From the NCBI GenBank assembly GCA_964352855.1, contig CAYGTR010000012.1, positions 11,562 through 75,561 of the forward strand: 64,000 nt of DNA, written 5' to 3'. Under the pieces are notes generated by a model that was not told where the DNA came from, did no database searches, and saw nothing but the letters and a program-made list of their open reading frames with translations. Numbering within the stretch: the stretch's first letter is position 1; each line of letters begins with the position of its first letter. Made by a program: the position numbers and the translations under genes. This DNA comes from Litorimonas sp964352855. GTDB taxonomy: Bacteria; Pseudomonadota; Alphaproteobacteria; Caulobacterales; Maricaulaceae. Shown here one piece after another: positions 1 through 8,566 of this stretch.

Positions 1-3000
1 GGTTTGCCCGAGGGCGCTGATGCCCTTGTGTTTTGCAAAGCGATTAAACAACGGGGTGGGCGAGGGGTCTTCATTGCCAGAGACGACACACGCGCGGCTT
101 CATTTGTTGCCGCATGTCGATATTTTGCGCCTGACTTGGCGGTTCTGAATATTCCGTCTTGGGATTGTCTGCCTTACGACAGAATTTCACCCAGCCGAGC
201 TTTAGCCGCGAAACGCGCAGCAGCGCTTTTTACTTTAGCCTCCATATCTCCCGATACGCCGATGATAATTGTCACCACGGCGAGTGCGACGATGCAGAAA
301 GTGCCTCCACGAGCCGTATTAGCTGATGCAGGTTTCATGGCCGTGTCCGGAAAGGCTGTGCCAAGAGAAAAGCTACAAGCCTATTTGGATCATAATGGTT
401 ATAGCCGCGCCTCAACAGTTATGGAGGCAGGCGATTATGCCATTCGGGGGGGTATCGTGGATGTCTTCCCTCCGGCGCTAAAAGACCCCATCCGTCTTGA
501 TTTTTTTGGAGATGAATTGGAGACGATCCGCGTCTTTGATGTCAGCACACAAAGAACGACGGATAAGTTTGATTTTGTTCAACTCGCACCGGTCAGCGAA
601 GTCTTTCTTTCGGAAGATTCGATTAGCTTATTTCGTAAAAATTATGTCGCAGCTTTCGGAGGAGGTATAAGCCACGATCCGACCTATGCTGCAGTGAGCG
701 AAGGTATTCGCACGCAAGGCTTGGAGCATTATCTACCCCTTTTCCACTCACATACGGAAACAGTCTTTGATTACATTGGGGCAGGGGCGCTCTACGCTAT
801 GGACGGCTTAATAAGTGAAGCACGACGTGAGCGATGGGACGTCATAGAAGACTTTTACTCAGCGAGACAGGAACATGCAGAAGCCCGTGATACAGGGTCC
901 GGCAATCCGTCAAAGGCCGCAGGATTATACCGTCCTCTAAAGCCAAGCCGCCTATATTTAGACGATGAAGAATGGGCCGAGATAACATCGCCCCTTTTGC
1001 GGCGATATCATTCTGTGTTTCGACCTGCTGACGCAGAAGAGCTCATTGATTTTGGCGGTCGTGTGGGACGGACGTTTTCACCGGAAAGACAGACAGAGGG
1101 CGCAAATGTCTTTGAAGCGGTCAAAGAGCATATTCAAAGTCTGAAGACTAACAAACAGCGTGTTTTAATCGCGGCTTGGTCTGAAGGCTCATTAGATCGA
1201 TTAGGTAATGTGTTTGAAGATCACGCTTTCTACATCCCTAAATTGGACCGTGGACCTGATATATTTGACAAACCTAAGGGGGAGGCTTGGCGAACAGTCC
1301 TGCCTGTTGAACAAGGTTTTGAAATTGATGGCCTGACCGTTATTTCTGAACAAGATATTCTCGGTGATCGTCTGGTCAATCGTGGACGAAAACGTAAAGC
1401 AAAGAATTTTATTTCCGATGCAGGGGCCATGCAACCCGGGGATTTGATCGTGCATATCGATCATGGTTTGGGTCGTTATCTTGGACTTAAAACTCTGCAA
1501 GTGTCTTCAGCGCCACATGATTGTTTGGAACTTGAATATCACGGCGGGGCCAAACTTTATTTGCCTGTTGAGAATATCGAGCTTTTATCACGTTATGGCT
1601 CTGCGTCCGAAGGCGCTGTTCTTGACAAGCTGGGCGGCGTGGCTTGGCAATCCAGAAAAGCCAAAGCCAAAAAACGTCTCAAAGATATGGCCGCGGGACT
1701 TATTAAGATAGCCGCCAAACGCGCGATGCGTACGACGGAGCCGCTTGATATTGATGTTGGCACATATAACGAATTTGCCGCGCGTTTTCCTTATGCCGAA
1801 ACGGACGATCAATTGAACGCGATTCAGGATGTTTTCAATGATCTTGAAAGTGGCCGGCCTATGGACCGTTTGATCTGCGGGGATGTTGGCTTTGGTAAAA
1901 CCGAGGTGGCCTTACGCGCTGCTTTTGCGGTTGCCATGAGCGGTCGGCAAGTAGCCATCATTGCGCCGACAACTATTTTATCGCGACAGCATTATCAGAC
2001 CTTTGCGGCGCGGTTTAAAGGCTGGCCGGTCCGGGTGCGTCAACTTTCGCGTATGGTGTCTGTAAGTGAAGCGAAAAAGACGAAGGACGCGCTAGAGCAA
2101 GGCCAATGCGATATTGTGATCGGCACACATGCTTTGCTCGCGAAAACAATTAAATTTTCAGACCTTGGTCTTGTGATTGTGGATGAAGAACAACGTTTCG
2201 GGGTACAACATAAGGAGCGCTTAAAAGCTTTGCGTGCGGATGTTCATATGTTGACCTTAACTGCAACACCTATCCCGCGTACCTTGCAAATGGCTTTGTC
2301 AGGCATTCGTGATTTATCACTTATTGCAACGCCTCCGGTCGACCGCCTAGCTGTTCGAACATTTGTGATGCCATTTGATGAAATTTCAATTCGTAAAGCT
2401 CTGCTGCGTGAGCGTTATCGGGGCGGGCAGTCTTATTTCGTTGCCCCCCGTATCAAGGATATTCCACGCATTGAAGAGTTCATGAAAGCCTCAGTGCCGG
2501 AGGTGAAATATGTGATTGCGCATGGACAGATGGCGGCCGGTGCGCTCGAAGATATCATGAATGCTTTTTATGACGGCGAATATGACGTCTTGATTTCGAC
2601 ATCTATTATCGAGAGTGGGATCGATATCCCATCCGCGAATACAATGGTAATCTATCGTGCAGACAAATTTGGACTCGCGCAACTTTATCAAATGCGTGGG
2701 CGTGTGGGGCGTTCTAAAATTCGGGCTTATGCCTATATGACGATGCCGGATGAACATGTTGCGACAAAAGAGGCCGTTCAACGCTTAAAAATTCTGCAAT
2801 CACTGGATACTTTGGGGGCAGGTTTCACTCTTGCGAGTCATGACCTTGATATGCGAGGTGGCGGCAATCCTCTGGGCGAAGAGCAATCCGGGCACATGAA
2901 AGAGCTCGGTGTGGAGCTCTATCAGCATATGCTAGAGGAAGCCGTGGCTGAATTACGTGATGATGATACTGTCGAAGATCAAAGCTGGACGCCACAAGTC

Positions 3001-3417
3001 AATGTTGGTGTCGCGATCCTTATTCCCGAAGCCTATATTCCTGACCTAAATCTACGCCTCTCGACCTATCGCCGTATATCTGAGATTGAAGATGATGAGG
3101 GCGGCAATGCGCTAATGGCGGAGTTAATTGACCGTTTTGGACCTTTACCAGACGAGGTACGTTCTCTCTTTGAAGTCATGCAAATCAAGCGTTTATGCCG
3201 TAAAGCGCATGTAGAAAAAGTTGATGCTGGGCCACGCGGCATCGTTTTATCCATGCGCCATGTGGATATTAAAGATCCATCTGTGATTATGAATGCCATA
3301 ACACAGAATAGCGGTTGGAGATTGCGGCCGGATCAAACAATCTTGGTGCAAGGGAATTTTGAAAGTCCAAAGCCTCGTGTCAGAGGCACGAAGAGAGCCG
3401 TAGAGGCTCTCATTTAG
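1..3417 (+). CDS. mfd: Transcription-repair coupling factor Mfd (5' partial)
   Basis: Superfamily 2 translocase that removes stalled RNA polymerase from DNA lesions and recruits the UvrAB excision machinery. The frame is open from base 1 and begins inside the N-terminal UvrB-like module (PEGADAL, then WDCLPYDR near residue 54), so roughly 20-30 residues including the start lie outside the window. About 1138 residues are visible, against about 1150-1160 for the family. The RNA-polymerase-interaction region is followed by the helicase motor: Walker A in GDVGFGKTEVAL, motif II VDEEQRFGVQ, and motif III TATPIPRTLQ. The C-terminal D7 domain is present. The stop codon overlaps that of the convergent downstream gene by four bases (TTAG), leaving no room for a terminator between them. 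Identification is secure. Confidence 0.97.
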   Translation, partial: GLPEGADALVFCKAIKQRGGRGVFIARDDTRAASFVAACRYFAPDLAVLNIPSWDCLPYDRISPSRALAAKRAAALFTLASISPDTPMIIVTTASATMQKVPPRAVLADAGFMAVSGKAVPREKLQAYLDHNGYSRASTVMEAGDYAIRGGIVDVFPPALKDPIRLDFFGDELETIRVFDVSTQRTTDKFDFVQLAPVSEVFLSEDSISLFRKNYVAAFGGGISHDPTYAAVSEGIRTQGLEHYLPLFHSHTETVFDYIGAGALYAMDGLISEARRERWDVIEDFYSARQEHAEARDTGSGNPSKAAGLYRPLKPSRLYLDDEEWAEITSPLLRRYHSVFRPADAEELIDFGGRVGRTFSPERQTEGANVFEAVKEHIQSLKTNKQRVLIAAWSEGSLDRLGNVFEDHAFYIPKLDRGPDIFDKPKGEAWRTVLPVEQGFEIDGLTVISEQDILGDRLVNRGRKRKAKNFISDAGAMQPGDLIVHIDHGLGRYLGLKTLQVSSAPHDCLELEYHGGAKLYLPVENIELLSRYGSASEGAVLDKLGGVAWQSRKAKAKKRLKDMAAGLIKIAAKRAMRTTEPLDIDVGTYNEFAARFPYAETDDQLNAIQDVFNDLESGRPMDRLICGDVGFGKTEVALRAAFAVAMSGRQVAIIAPTTILSRQHYQTFAARFKGWPVRVRQLSRMVSVSEAKKTKDALEQGQCDIVIGTHALLAKTIKFSDLGLVIVDEEQRFGVQHKERLKALRADVHMLTLTATPIPRTLQMALSGIRDLSLIATPPVDRLAVRTFVMPFDEISIRKALLRERYRGGQSYFVAPRIKDIPRIEEFMKASVPEVKYVIAHGQMAAGALEDIMNAFYDGEYDVLISTSIIESGIDIPSANTMVIYRADKFGLAQLYQMRGRVGRSKIRAYAYMTMPDEHVATKEAVQRLKILQSLDTLGAGFTLASHDLDMRGGGNPLGEEQSGHMKELGVELYQHMLEEAVAELRDDDTVEDQSWTPQVNVGVAILIPEAYIPDLNLRLSTYRRISEIEDDEGGNALMAELIDRFGPLPDEVRSLFEVMQIKRLCRKAHVEKVDAGPRGIVLSMRHVDIKDPSVIMNAITQNSGWRLRPDQTILVQGNFESPKPRVRGTKRAVEALI

Positions 3418-4823
3418 GCAGATAAGGCCGTGTCAATGATTGCTGAGCCTCCGGAATAGTTCTCACCGGAGAGCTTGGCTAAAACACGTTCAATAGCGAA
3501 CTCGCTTGGTTCGTCTTTATTGGCCTCAATAATTGATGTTTCCAAATTCATTGTTAAGGCTGCATTTGGATAACCGCTTTCAAAGGCAGTGCAATCCGCA
3601 AGGGCATTAATTCGTTCGACGATGCTTTCGGTTTCAAAGCCATTGGTATTCGGGAGCATCAAAAGGTACTTGTAAGAAGTATAATGTGAGACGGTATCCT
3701 GCATGCGGACAAGGTTTTTCAACATTTGCCCCACGCGCGATACGGCATCATCTATATAACTTTGTTCGACGGGCTCTGCGCATTCCGGACTGACCTGAAT
3801 GGCCAGAAGGGATATGGGGTTGTTTTGTTTATGTGCGACCGTGAAAACGCGCTCACTATGGCGGTCAATGAAATCTTTATTATAACAGCCACTATCTTCA
3901 CGAATACATCCGTCTTGACCCAGATTTTCAAATTCATGTTTTAGCTCGCCGTGGAGCCTATGGTAATTCGCTAATTCGAGCACACGCCCGCTTATTTCTT
4001 CAATGTCGGATTTTATATTGATGATATCATTCGCACCGTTTTCATAGGCTTTATCAGCATATTCAAAGGTGTCGCCATCAACGATGAAAAGGGTTGGAAC
4101 ATTATAAAGCCGGGCATTACGGCGCATCGTTTTTGATATAGACAGAGCTGGTTCAGGTTGTTCCAAGGCATTCATGACAACAGCATCAAATGTCGCTTCG
4201 TGTAAATAATCAAAGGCACTAAACGACGTGAATGCAGCTACAACCTCGACATTTTTATCCTGTAAGGCGTTGATAACAATCATAAATCCTGGGGACGCTT
4301 TACCGATGAAGAGAATACGGAAAGGTGGATGATCACCATCATCTTCGATAATGACCGATTGCCCAAAATCATTTTCGAGTGTTTCAATACGGAGGGTGAT
4401 TTCTTGTTCCATCGCGCCCAGTCGAATGAGAGAATTAACGCGATTAGCAATTTGCGAGGCATGTGCTGGCTGAATAATGATGCTATCTAAAGCGGAACCT
4501 TCACTAATGAGGGGCTGCTTCATAATGCCGATGACGGGCAAGGTATGAGGGGCATAATGTTGTTTCAATATGCGCGCAATATCAGAGGACTTCTCTGCAT
4601 TTTTTGTAAAAGCACAAATTATAGCCGTGGGTGCGGCAACAGGCATGGCCGAAAGTTTAGACCCGTCGTAAAATGACAATTGCACATCATATTTCAGTTT
4701 TCGCAGCTGAACAGCTATATCTTTAATGCTATGTGGGTCGTCTGTCGCCATGAGGATACGCTGAATCCGCGAGCGCTTTGGTGATTTGTGCAAATCTGAA
4801 TTTGAACGAGTGATTCCTGACAT
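3414..4823 (-). CDS. REC-REC-GGDEF protein with degenerate active site, PopA/PleD-like c-di-GMP effector
   Basis: 469 residues: two receiver-like domains (about 22-135 and 168-285) and a GGDEF-like domain (about 315-460). The phospho-acceptor Asp seems missing from both receivers: the second reads FDAVVMN where Asp is expected, and the first reads PTAIICAF. In the GGDEF domain the signature position is TSYKY (382-386), so diguanylate cyclase activity is not expected. The inhibitory-site motif RxxD is kept just upstream as RMQD (373-376), which suggests c-di-GMP binding. Dead catalytic site plus intact I-site is the known pattern of Caulobacter PopA, an effector in CtrA proteolysis. Orthology to PopA is inference; a generic PleD paralogue is the alternative. 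Transcribed convergently with mfd, with overlapping stop codons. Confidence 0.7.
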   Translation of the reverse strand: MSGITRSNSDLHKSPKRSRIQRILMATDDPHSIKDIAVQLRKLKYDVQLSFYDGSKLSAMPVAAPTAIICAFTKNAEKSSDIARILKQHYAPHTLPVIGIMKQPLISEGSALDSIIIQPAHASQIANRVNSLIRLGAMEQEITLRIETLENDFGQSVIIEDDGDHPPFRILFIGKASPGFMIVINALQDKNVEVVAAFTSFSAFDYLHEATFDAVVMNALEQPEPALSISKTMRRNARLYNVPTLFIVDGDTFEYADKAYENGANDIINIKSDIEEISGRVLELANYHRLHGELKHEFENLGQDGCIREDSGCYNKDFIDRHSERVFTVAHKQNNPISLLAIQVSPECAEPVEQSYIDDAVSRVGQMLKNLVRMQDTVSHYTSYKYLLMLPNTNGFETESIVERINALADCTAFESGYPNAALTMNLETSIIEANKDEPSEFAIERVLAKLSGENYSGGSAIIDTALSA

Positions 4824-4850
4824 ATCGGAAAGTTATGCTTTAAATCTTTC

Positions 4851-4880
4851 CGCACTCTTAACCATAAGGCTAAGAGTGCG
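4851..4880. terminator. 10-bp inverted repeat between the M2 peptidase and the PopA-like gene
   Basis: CGCACTCTTA (4851-4860) and TAAGAGTGCG (4871-4880) are perfect complements around a 10-base loop. The site lies just past the stop codon of the minus-strand M2 peptidase gene, so it is probably its transcription terminator. The T-rich tail (TTATTTT) is on the plus-strand side, so termination on the minus strand would be weak or factor-assisted. Confidence 0.45.
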
Positions 4881-4885
4881 TTATT

Positions 4886-6754
4886 TTACCACCCACAGGT
4901 CCGATCTTTGTTTTGCTCCTCAAGATAGGCTTGCAGAGGGGCGAAATATTCTAAGATTGCTGAACCATCCATCTCACGCGTGCCTGTAAAGGCCTCCAAA
5001 GCATCCGGCCAAGGTTTCGATGAGCCCATTTCAAGCATGGCTTGGAATTTATCGCCGACCTCTTTATTGCCATAAACAGAACAACGGTGAAGAGGGCCGT
5101 CAAATCCCGAGGCATCACATGCGGCTTTATGGAACTGGAATTGCAAAATATGTGCGAGGAAATAGCGCATATAGGGCGTATTGCCCGGTATGTGATATTT
5201 TGCCCCCGGATCAAAGGCATCAGACGAACGTGAGCTTGGCGCTTTAAGCCCTTGATACTTATTACGAAGCTCCCACCATCCCTCATTATACTCTGCAGGT
5301 GTGTATTCCCCGTTGAAGACTTTCCAACGCCATTGATCTACCATCAAGCCGAATGGCAAGAAGGCGACCTTATCCATGGCTTGACGCATCAAAAGTGCAA
5401 GGTCTGCATCTGCGCCCGGCACGTCGGTTTCATCCAGTAATCCAATTTTGACGAGATATTCAGGCGTGATAGAGAGCGCAATCATATCCCCAATGGCCTC
5501 GTGGAAACCGTCATTGGCCCCGTCACGATAAAAGACAGGCTGGTCTTTATAAGCGCGTTGATAAAAACTATGGCCTAACTCATGATGCACGGTTGAGAAA
5601 TCTTCAGCATTGACCTTGGTGCACATTTTGATTCGAATATCGTCTTTCCAATCAATGTTCCACGCAGAGGCATGACATACGACTTCACGATCTTCGGGCT
5701 TCGTTATAAGCGAACGCTCATAAAACGTGTCCGGTAAGGCTTCGAAACCCATTGAAGTGAAAAATGTTTCGGCTGTTTTGACCATTTTCAGAGCGTCATA
5801 CTCTTTTTCTTTAAGTAATTTTGTTGTGTCCACGCCCTTTGCCGCATCTTTGGGCGCCACCACATCATAAACATTGCCCCAGCTCTGGCCCCACATATTT
5901 CCCAGAATGTCTGCGCGCATAGGCTCGTCAAGAGGTACGACCTCGTCACCATATTTTTCATTGAGACCCGCGCGAACGGCACAGTGGAGTTGGTCATAAA
6001 GTGGTTTAACCTGGCCCCAAATGCGGTCGGTTTCTTTCACGAAAGCATCAGCATCCATATCATAACCCCCACGCCATAAAGCGCCTGCATCCGCATAGCC
6101 AAGCTCTTGCGCGCCTTCATTAATGATTTTGACCATTTTGGCGTAATCATTTTTCATTTTCGGGGAAATGGTTCGCCAGCCTTCCCAAACGGCTTGTAAC
6201 TCTTCGGGATCATCAGACGTGGCGATAATATCACTAGCTTCGCCGAGCGTGATCATTTTGCCCTTATATTCAAACTTACCTGTCCCATAAGCCGAGTCGA
6301 GTGACGTCATAATCTCTGACAGCTCTTTGGCAGCTCCGGGGCGCTCTGGTGCAGGAAAATTAGAACCACGTTTCAGGCCATCCATTTTCCGCCGCATATC
6401 TGTGGGGAGTGTGAGATCATTAAAGCGTTTAGCTTCATTGGCGAGGCGTGTTGAAAGCAAGGCAATTTGTTCACCGACTTTTGATTCCAACCAATTTGTG
6501 TCCTCAGTAATAAAATTGGCTTTTACCCAAGAGACCCTCGCCGAATATTCACCTAGCGCCTCGATTTCTTTTTCGGCGGCTTCTAAAAACTCTTTCGCGC
6601 CTTGTAATGTGGCTACATCTTTTTCTGGAGCCGGGACAGGCATGGCGGCCTCAACCATTTTGGTCACATTTTCAGATGTATCTTCAGCAGTTTGCTGACA
6701 CGCAACCAAAGAGAGAGCCAAAACGCTAACGGCGGATGATAATAAAAGTCTCAT
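4886..6754 (-). CDS. M2-family (ACE-like) peptidyl-dipeptidase, predicted lipoprotein
   Basis: Zinc metallopeptidase of the angiotensin-converting-enzyme family, expected to remove dipeptides from the C-termini of peptides in the periplasm. The N-terminus is a lipoprotein signal: MRLLLSSAVSVLALSLVAC, with lipobox LVAC and Cys19 as the lipidation site. The zinc motif HHELGH lies near residues 388-393 (HExxH), followed by EAIGD, which supplies the third ligand (Glu). 622 residues is normal for bacterial M2 enzymes. The start is supported by the signal peptide. It stands alone, divergent from hemH. Substrate unknown. Family assignment is secure. Confidence 0.93.
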   Translation of the reverse strand: MRLLLSSAVSVLALSLVACQQTAEDTSENVTKMVEAAMPVPAPEKDVATLQGAKEFLEAAEKEIEALGEYSARVSWVKANFITEDTNWLESKVGEQIALLSTRLANEAKRFNDLTLPTDMRRKMDGLKRGSNFPAPERPGAAKELSEIMTSLDSAYGTGKFEYKGKMITLGEASDIIATSDDPEELQAVWEGWRTISPKMKNDYAKMVKIINEGAQELGYADAGALWRGGYDMDADAFVKETDRIWGQVKPLYDQLHCAVRAGLNEKYGDEVVPLDEPMRADILGNMWGQSWGNVYDVVAPKDAAKGVDTTKLLKEKEYDALKMVKTAETFFTSMGFEALPDTFYERSLITKPEDREVVCHASAWNIDWKDDIRIKMCTKVNAEDFSTVHHELGHSFYQRAYKDQPVFYRDGANDGFHEAIGDMIALSITPEYLVKIGLLDETDVPGADADLALLMRQAMDKVAFLPFGLMVDQWRWKVFNGEYTPAEYNEGWWELRNKYQGLKAPSSRSSDAFDPGAKYHIPGNTPYMRYFLAHILQFQFHKAACDASGFDGPLHRCSVYGNKEVGDKFQAMLEMGSSKPWPDALEAFTGTREMDGSAILEYFAPLQAYLEEQNKDRTCGW

Positions 6755-6845
6755 ATGTCCTCACAAAATCGTACCAAGACCTCAATGATTTATTTATTCA
6801 ACTCTTGGCAAGCTATTCCTTTGCTCTATTCGTAAGCAGAACGAC

Positions 6846-6881
6846 CATAAGGTCAATGGGTGTGATGACTCTCACCTTATG
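6846..6881. promoter_or_regulatory. Inverted repeat in the M2 peptidase / hemH divergent promoter region
   Basis: CATAAGGT (6846-6853) and ACCTTATG (6874-6881) are perfect 8-bp complements separated by 20 bases, within the 174 bp between two divergent genes. It could be a regulator site or chance. No known heme or iron regulator box is recognised. Low confidence. Confidence 0.25.
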
Positions 6882-6928
6882 AAATATAAAAATATTGCGA
6901 TAATCAGCAATAGAGACGGAAGAATTTG

Positions 6929-7939
6929 ATGGTTTCGAAACCCGGTTTGTTAATGGTCAACCTTGGCTCGCCTGATGCACCAACAGCGAAGGCAACTCGC
7001 AAATATTTATTTGAGTTTTTGCATGACTACAGAGTTATCGATACCAGCCGTTGGCTATGGTGCCCAATATTGCATGGCATTATTTTGAGAACACGTCCGG
7101 CACGTTCAGCGAAAGCTTATGCCAGCATTTGGAACGAACCTGAATTTTCTGAACAAAGTGAGCCTGTTGCGACCGCACCGCTCATTCGTATCACGCAAGC
7201 ACAAGCCGACGGTGTAAAAGCTATTCTCGGCCATGACGTCGAAGTGGAAATCGCGATGCGATACGGCAATCCATCGATTGGGGCAGGCATTGACGCCCTC
7301 ATGGCGAAGGGATGTACGCGTATAGCTGTATTGCCGCTTTATCCACAATTTGCCGGAGCAACGACAGCCTCAGTCTTTGACGGTGTCGCCAAAGCCCTTA
7401 AAAAACGCATGGATATTCCCGAGATACGTTTCCTGCGTCATTACTATGATGATCCGCGCTATATTACAGCTTTGGCTGACAGCTTGACGGATCATCTCGC
7501 GACATTGGATTGGAAGCCGGACGCGGTTATGACCTCTTATCACGGCCTTCCACAAAGTTACGTCGATAAAGGTGACCCCTATCAAGGAGAATGCTTGCGA
7601 ACGACAGAATTACTTCGAGCACATATGGGGCATAGTGAAGATTATCTTTTTTCTACGTTCCAATCGCGTTTTGGTCCAAAAGCCTGGTTGCAACCCTATA
7701 CGGATAAGACCCTAGAAAAATTACCGGAGCAGGGCATAAAAAAAGTCGCAGTGATGATGCCGGGGTTTTCGGCTGATTGCTTGGAGACATTAGAAGAGAT
7801 TAAGATTGAAGCTCATGAAACATTTGAAGAACATGGCGGTGAGAAGTTTACAGCCGTTCCTTGTTTGAATGCCAGACCTGATCATATCAAGCTTTTGGCA
7901 GAGCTTTCGAAAGAACGATTGCTAGAGGGCTGGCTTTAG
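6929..7939 (+). CDS. hemH: Ferrochelatase
   Basis: Inserts Fe2+ into protoporphyrin IX, the last step of protoheme synthesis. The conserved N-terminus LLMVNLGSPDAP is present. The catalytic His lies in SYHGLPQSY, and the acidic metal-site segment is MPGFSADCLETLEEI. At 336 residues it matches the family. A TTG three bases upstream is in frame, but the ATG at 6929 is the better start, preceded by a purine-rich GACGGAAGA. The 3' end overlaps the convergent kinase gene by 18 bases. Divergent from the M2 peptidase gene. Confidence 0.96.
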   Translation: MVSKPGLLMVNLGSPDAPTAKATRKYLFEFLHDYRVIDTSRWLWCPILHGIILRTRPARSAKAYASIWNEPEFSEQSEPVATAPLIRITQAQADGVKAILGHDVEVEIAMRYGNPSIGAGIDALMAKGCTRIAVLPLYPQFAGATTASVFDGVAKALKKRMDIPEIRFLRHYYDDPRYITALADSLTDHLATLDWKPDAVMTSYHGLPQSYVDKGDPYQGECLRTTELLRAHMGHSEDYLFSTFQSRFGPKAWLQPYTDKTLEKLPEQGIKKVAVMMPGFSADCLETLEEIKIEAHETFEEHGGEKFTAVPCLNARPDHIKLLAELSKERLLEGWL

Positions 7940-8566
7940 AGCTTCAAATACGGCCTCTACACTTATATCGCCATTGAGTATAAATTCACTGGAAAGCGTT
8001 TGATCCGCAAGCGCTTTATAGGCAAGTGAACGACTTGATAGGAGTTTAGGATAAGAGTCCAAAATGGCCTCTTCATTTTTCTGACCTGTCTTTTTTATGA
8101 AATGGCCATTCCAAATTAAGGGCTTAGGTTGTCTGAAATACTGTATCTTTAGGCGTTCTAAGGTTTTGTCTGAGGCTTCAATATAAACAATGTAATGCGT
8201 TCTTCGTAGTATTTCTAAAACATCATCGCCTGTATAGATAACACTACCGGTCGTATCCAAAATGTGATTGCCACGTTTCATTAATAAGGCCTTCTGCGTC
8301 GCTCCGGTTTCAAGAGAAATAGACTTGGCTTCGCGTTCTTTGTAACCTTCTGAATAGGGCTGTCCCTGCCAATTGGCAAAAGCGTCCATATCATGATGAC
8401 CGAGTTTCTCCCAAATAAGTTTATCTACTTCGATAAGCTCGAAATCGAAATGTGTGGCAAGGCGCATGGCTGTGTAGCTTTTGCCAATATTGGACATGCC
8501 GACAAAGGCTATAGATAGCGATCCGTTCTTGTAACGGGTCTCAAACTCTTGTCTTGAGAGCTTCAC
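7922..8566 (-). CDS. P-loop kinase-like protein (shikimate-kinase fold), unassigned substrate
   Basis: 214 residues with a Walker A loop GMSNIGKS near residues 22-29. An acidic patch, FELIEVDKLIWEKLG, resembles the substrate-binding Asp region of shikimate kinase-like enzymes. The protein is longer than shikimate kinase (about 170-190) and the rest does not match AroK, so I do not name a substrate. It begins with GTG, overlapping the TGA of thrC (GTGA), so the two are co-translated. This suggests a link to threonine or homoserine metabolism, but that is inference. Its 3' end runs 18 bases into hemH on the opposite strand. Confidence 0.7.
   Translation of the reverse strand: MKLSRQEFETRYKNGSLSIAFVGMSNIGKSYTAMRLATHFDFELIEVDKLIWEKLGHHDMDAFANWQGQPYSEGYKEREAKSISLETGATQKALLMKRGNHILDTTGSVIYTGDDVLEILRRTHYIVYIEASDKTLERLKIQYFRQPKPLIWNGHFIKKTGQKNEEAILDSYPKLLSSRSLAYKALADQTLSSEFILNGDISVEAVFEALKPAL

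Noticed and set aside
1201..3299. Several open frames of 60-100 codons antisense to mfd or in another frame
   Set aside because: The mfd frame is continuous and conserved across them; they are typical shadow frames.
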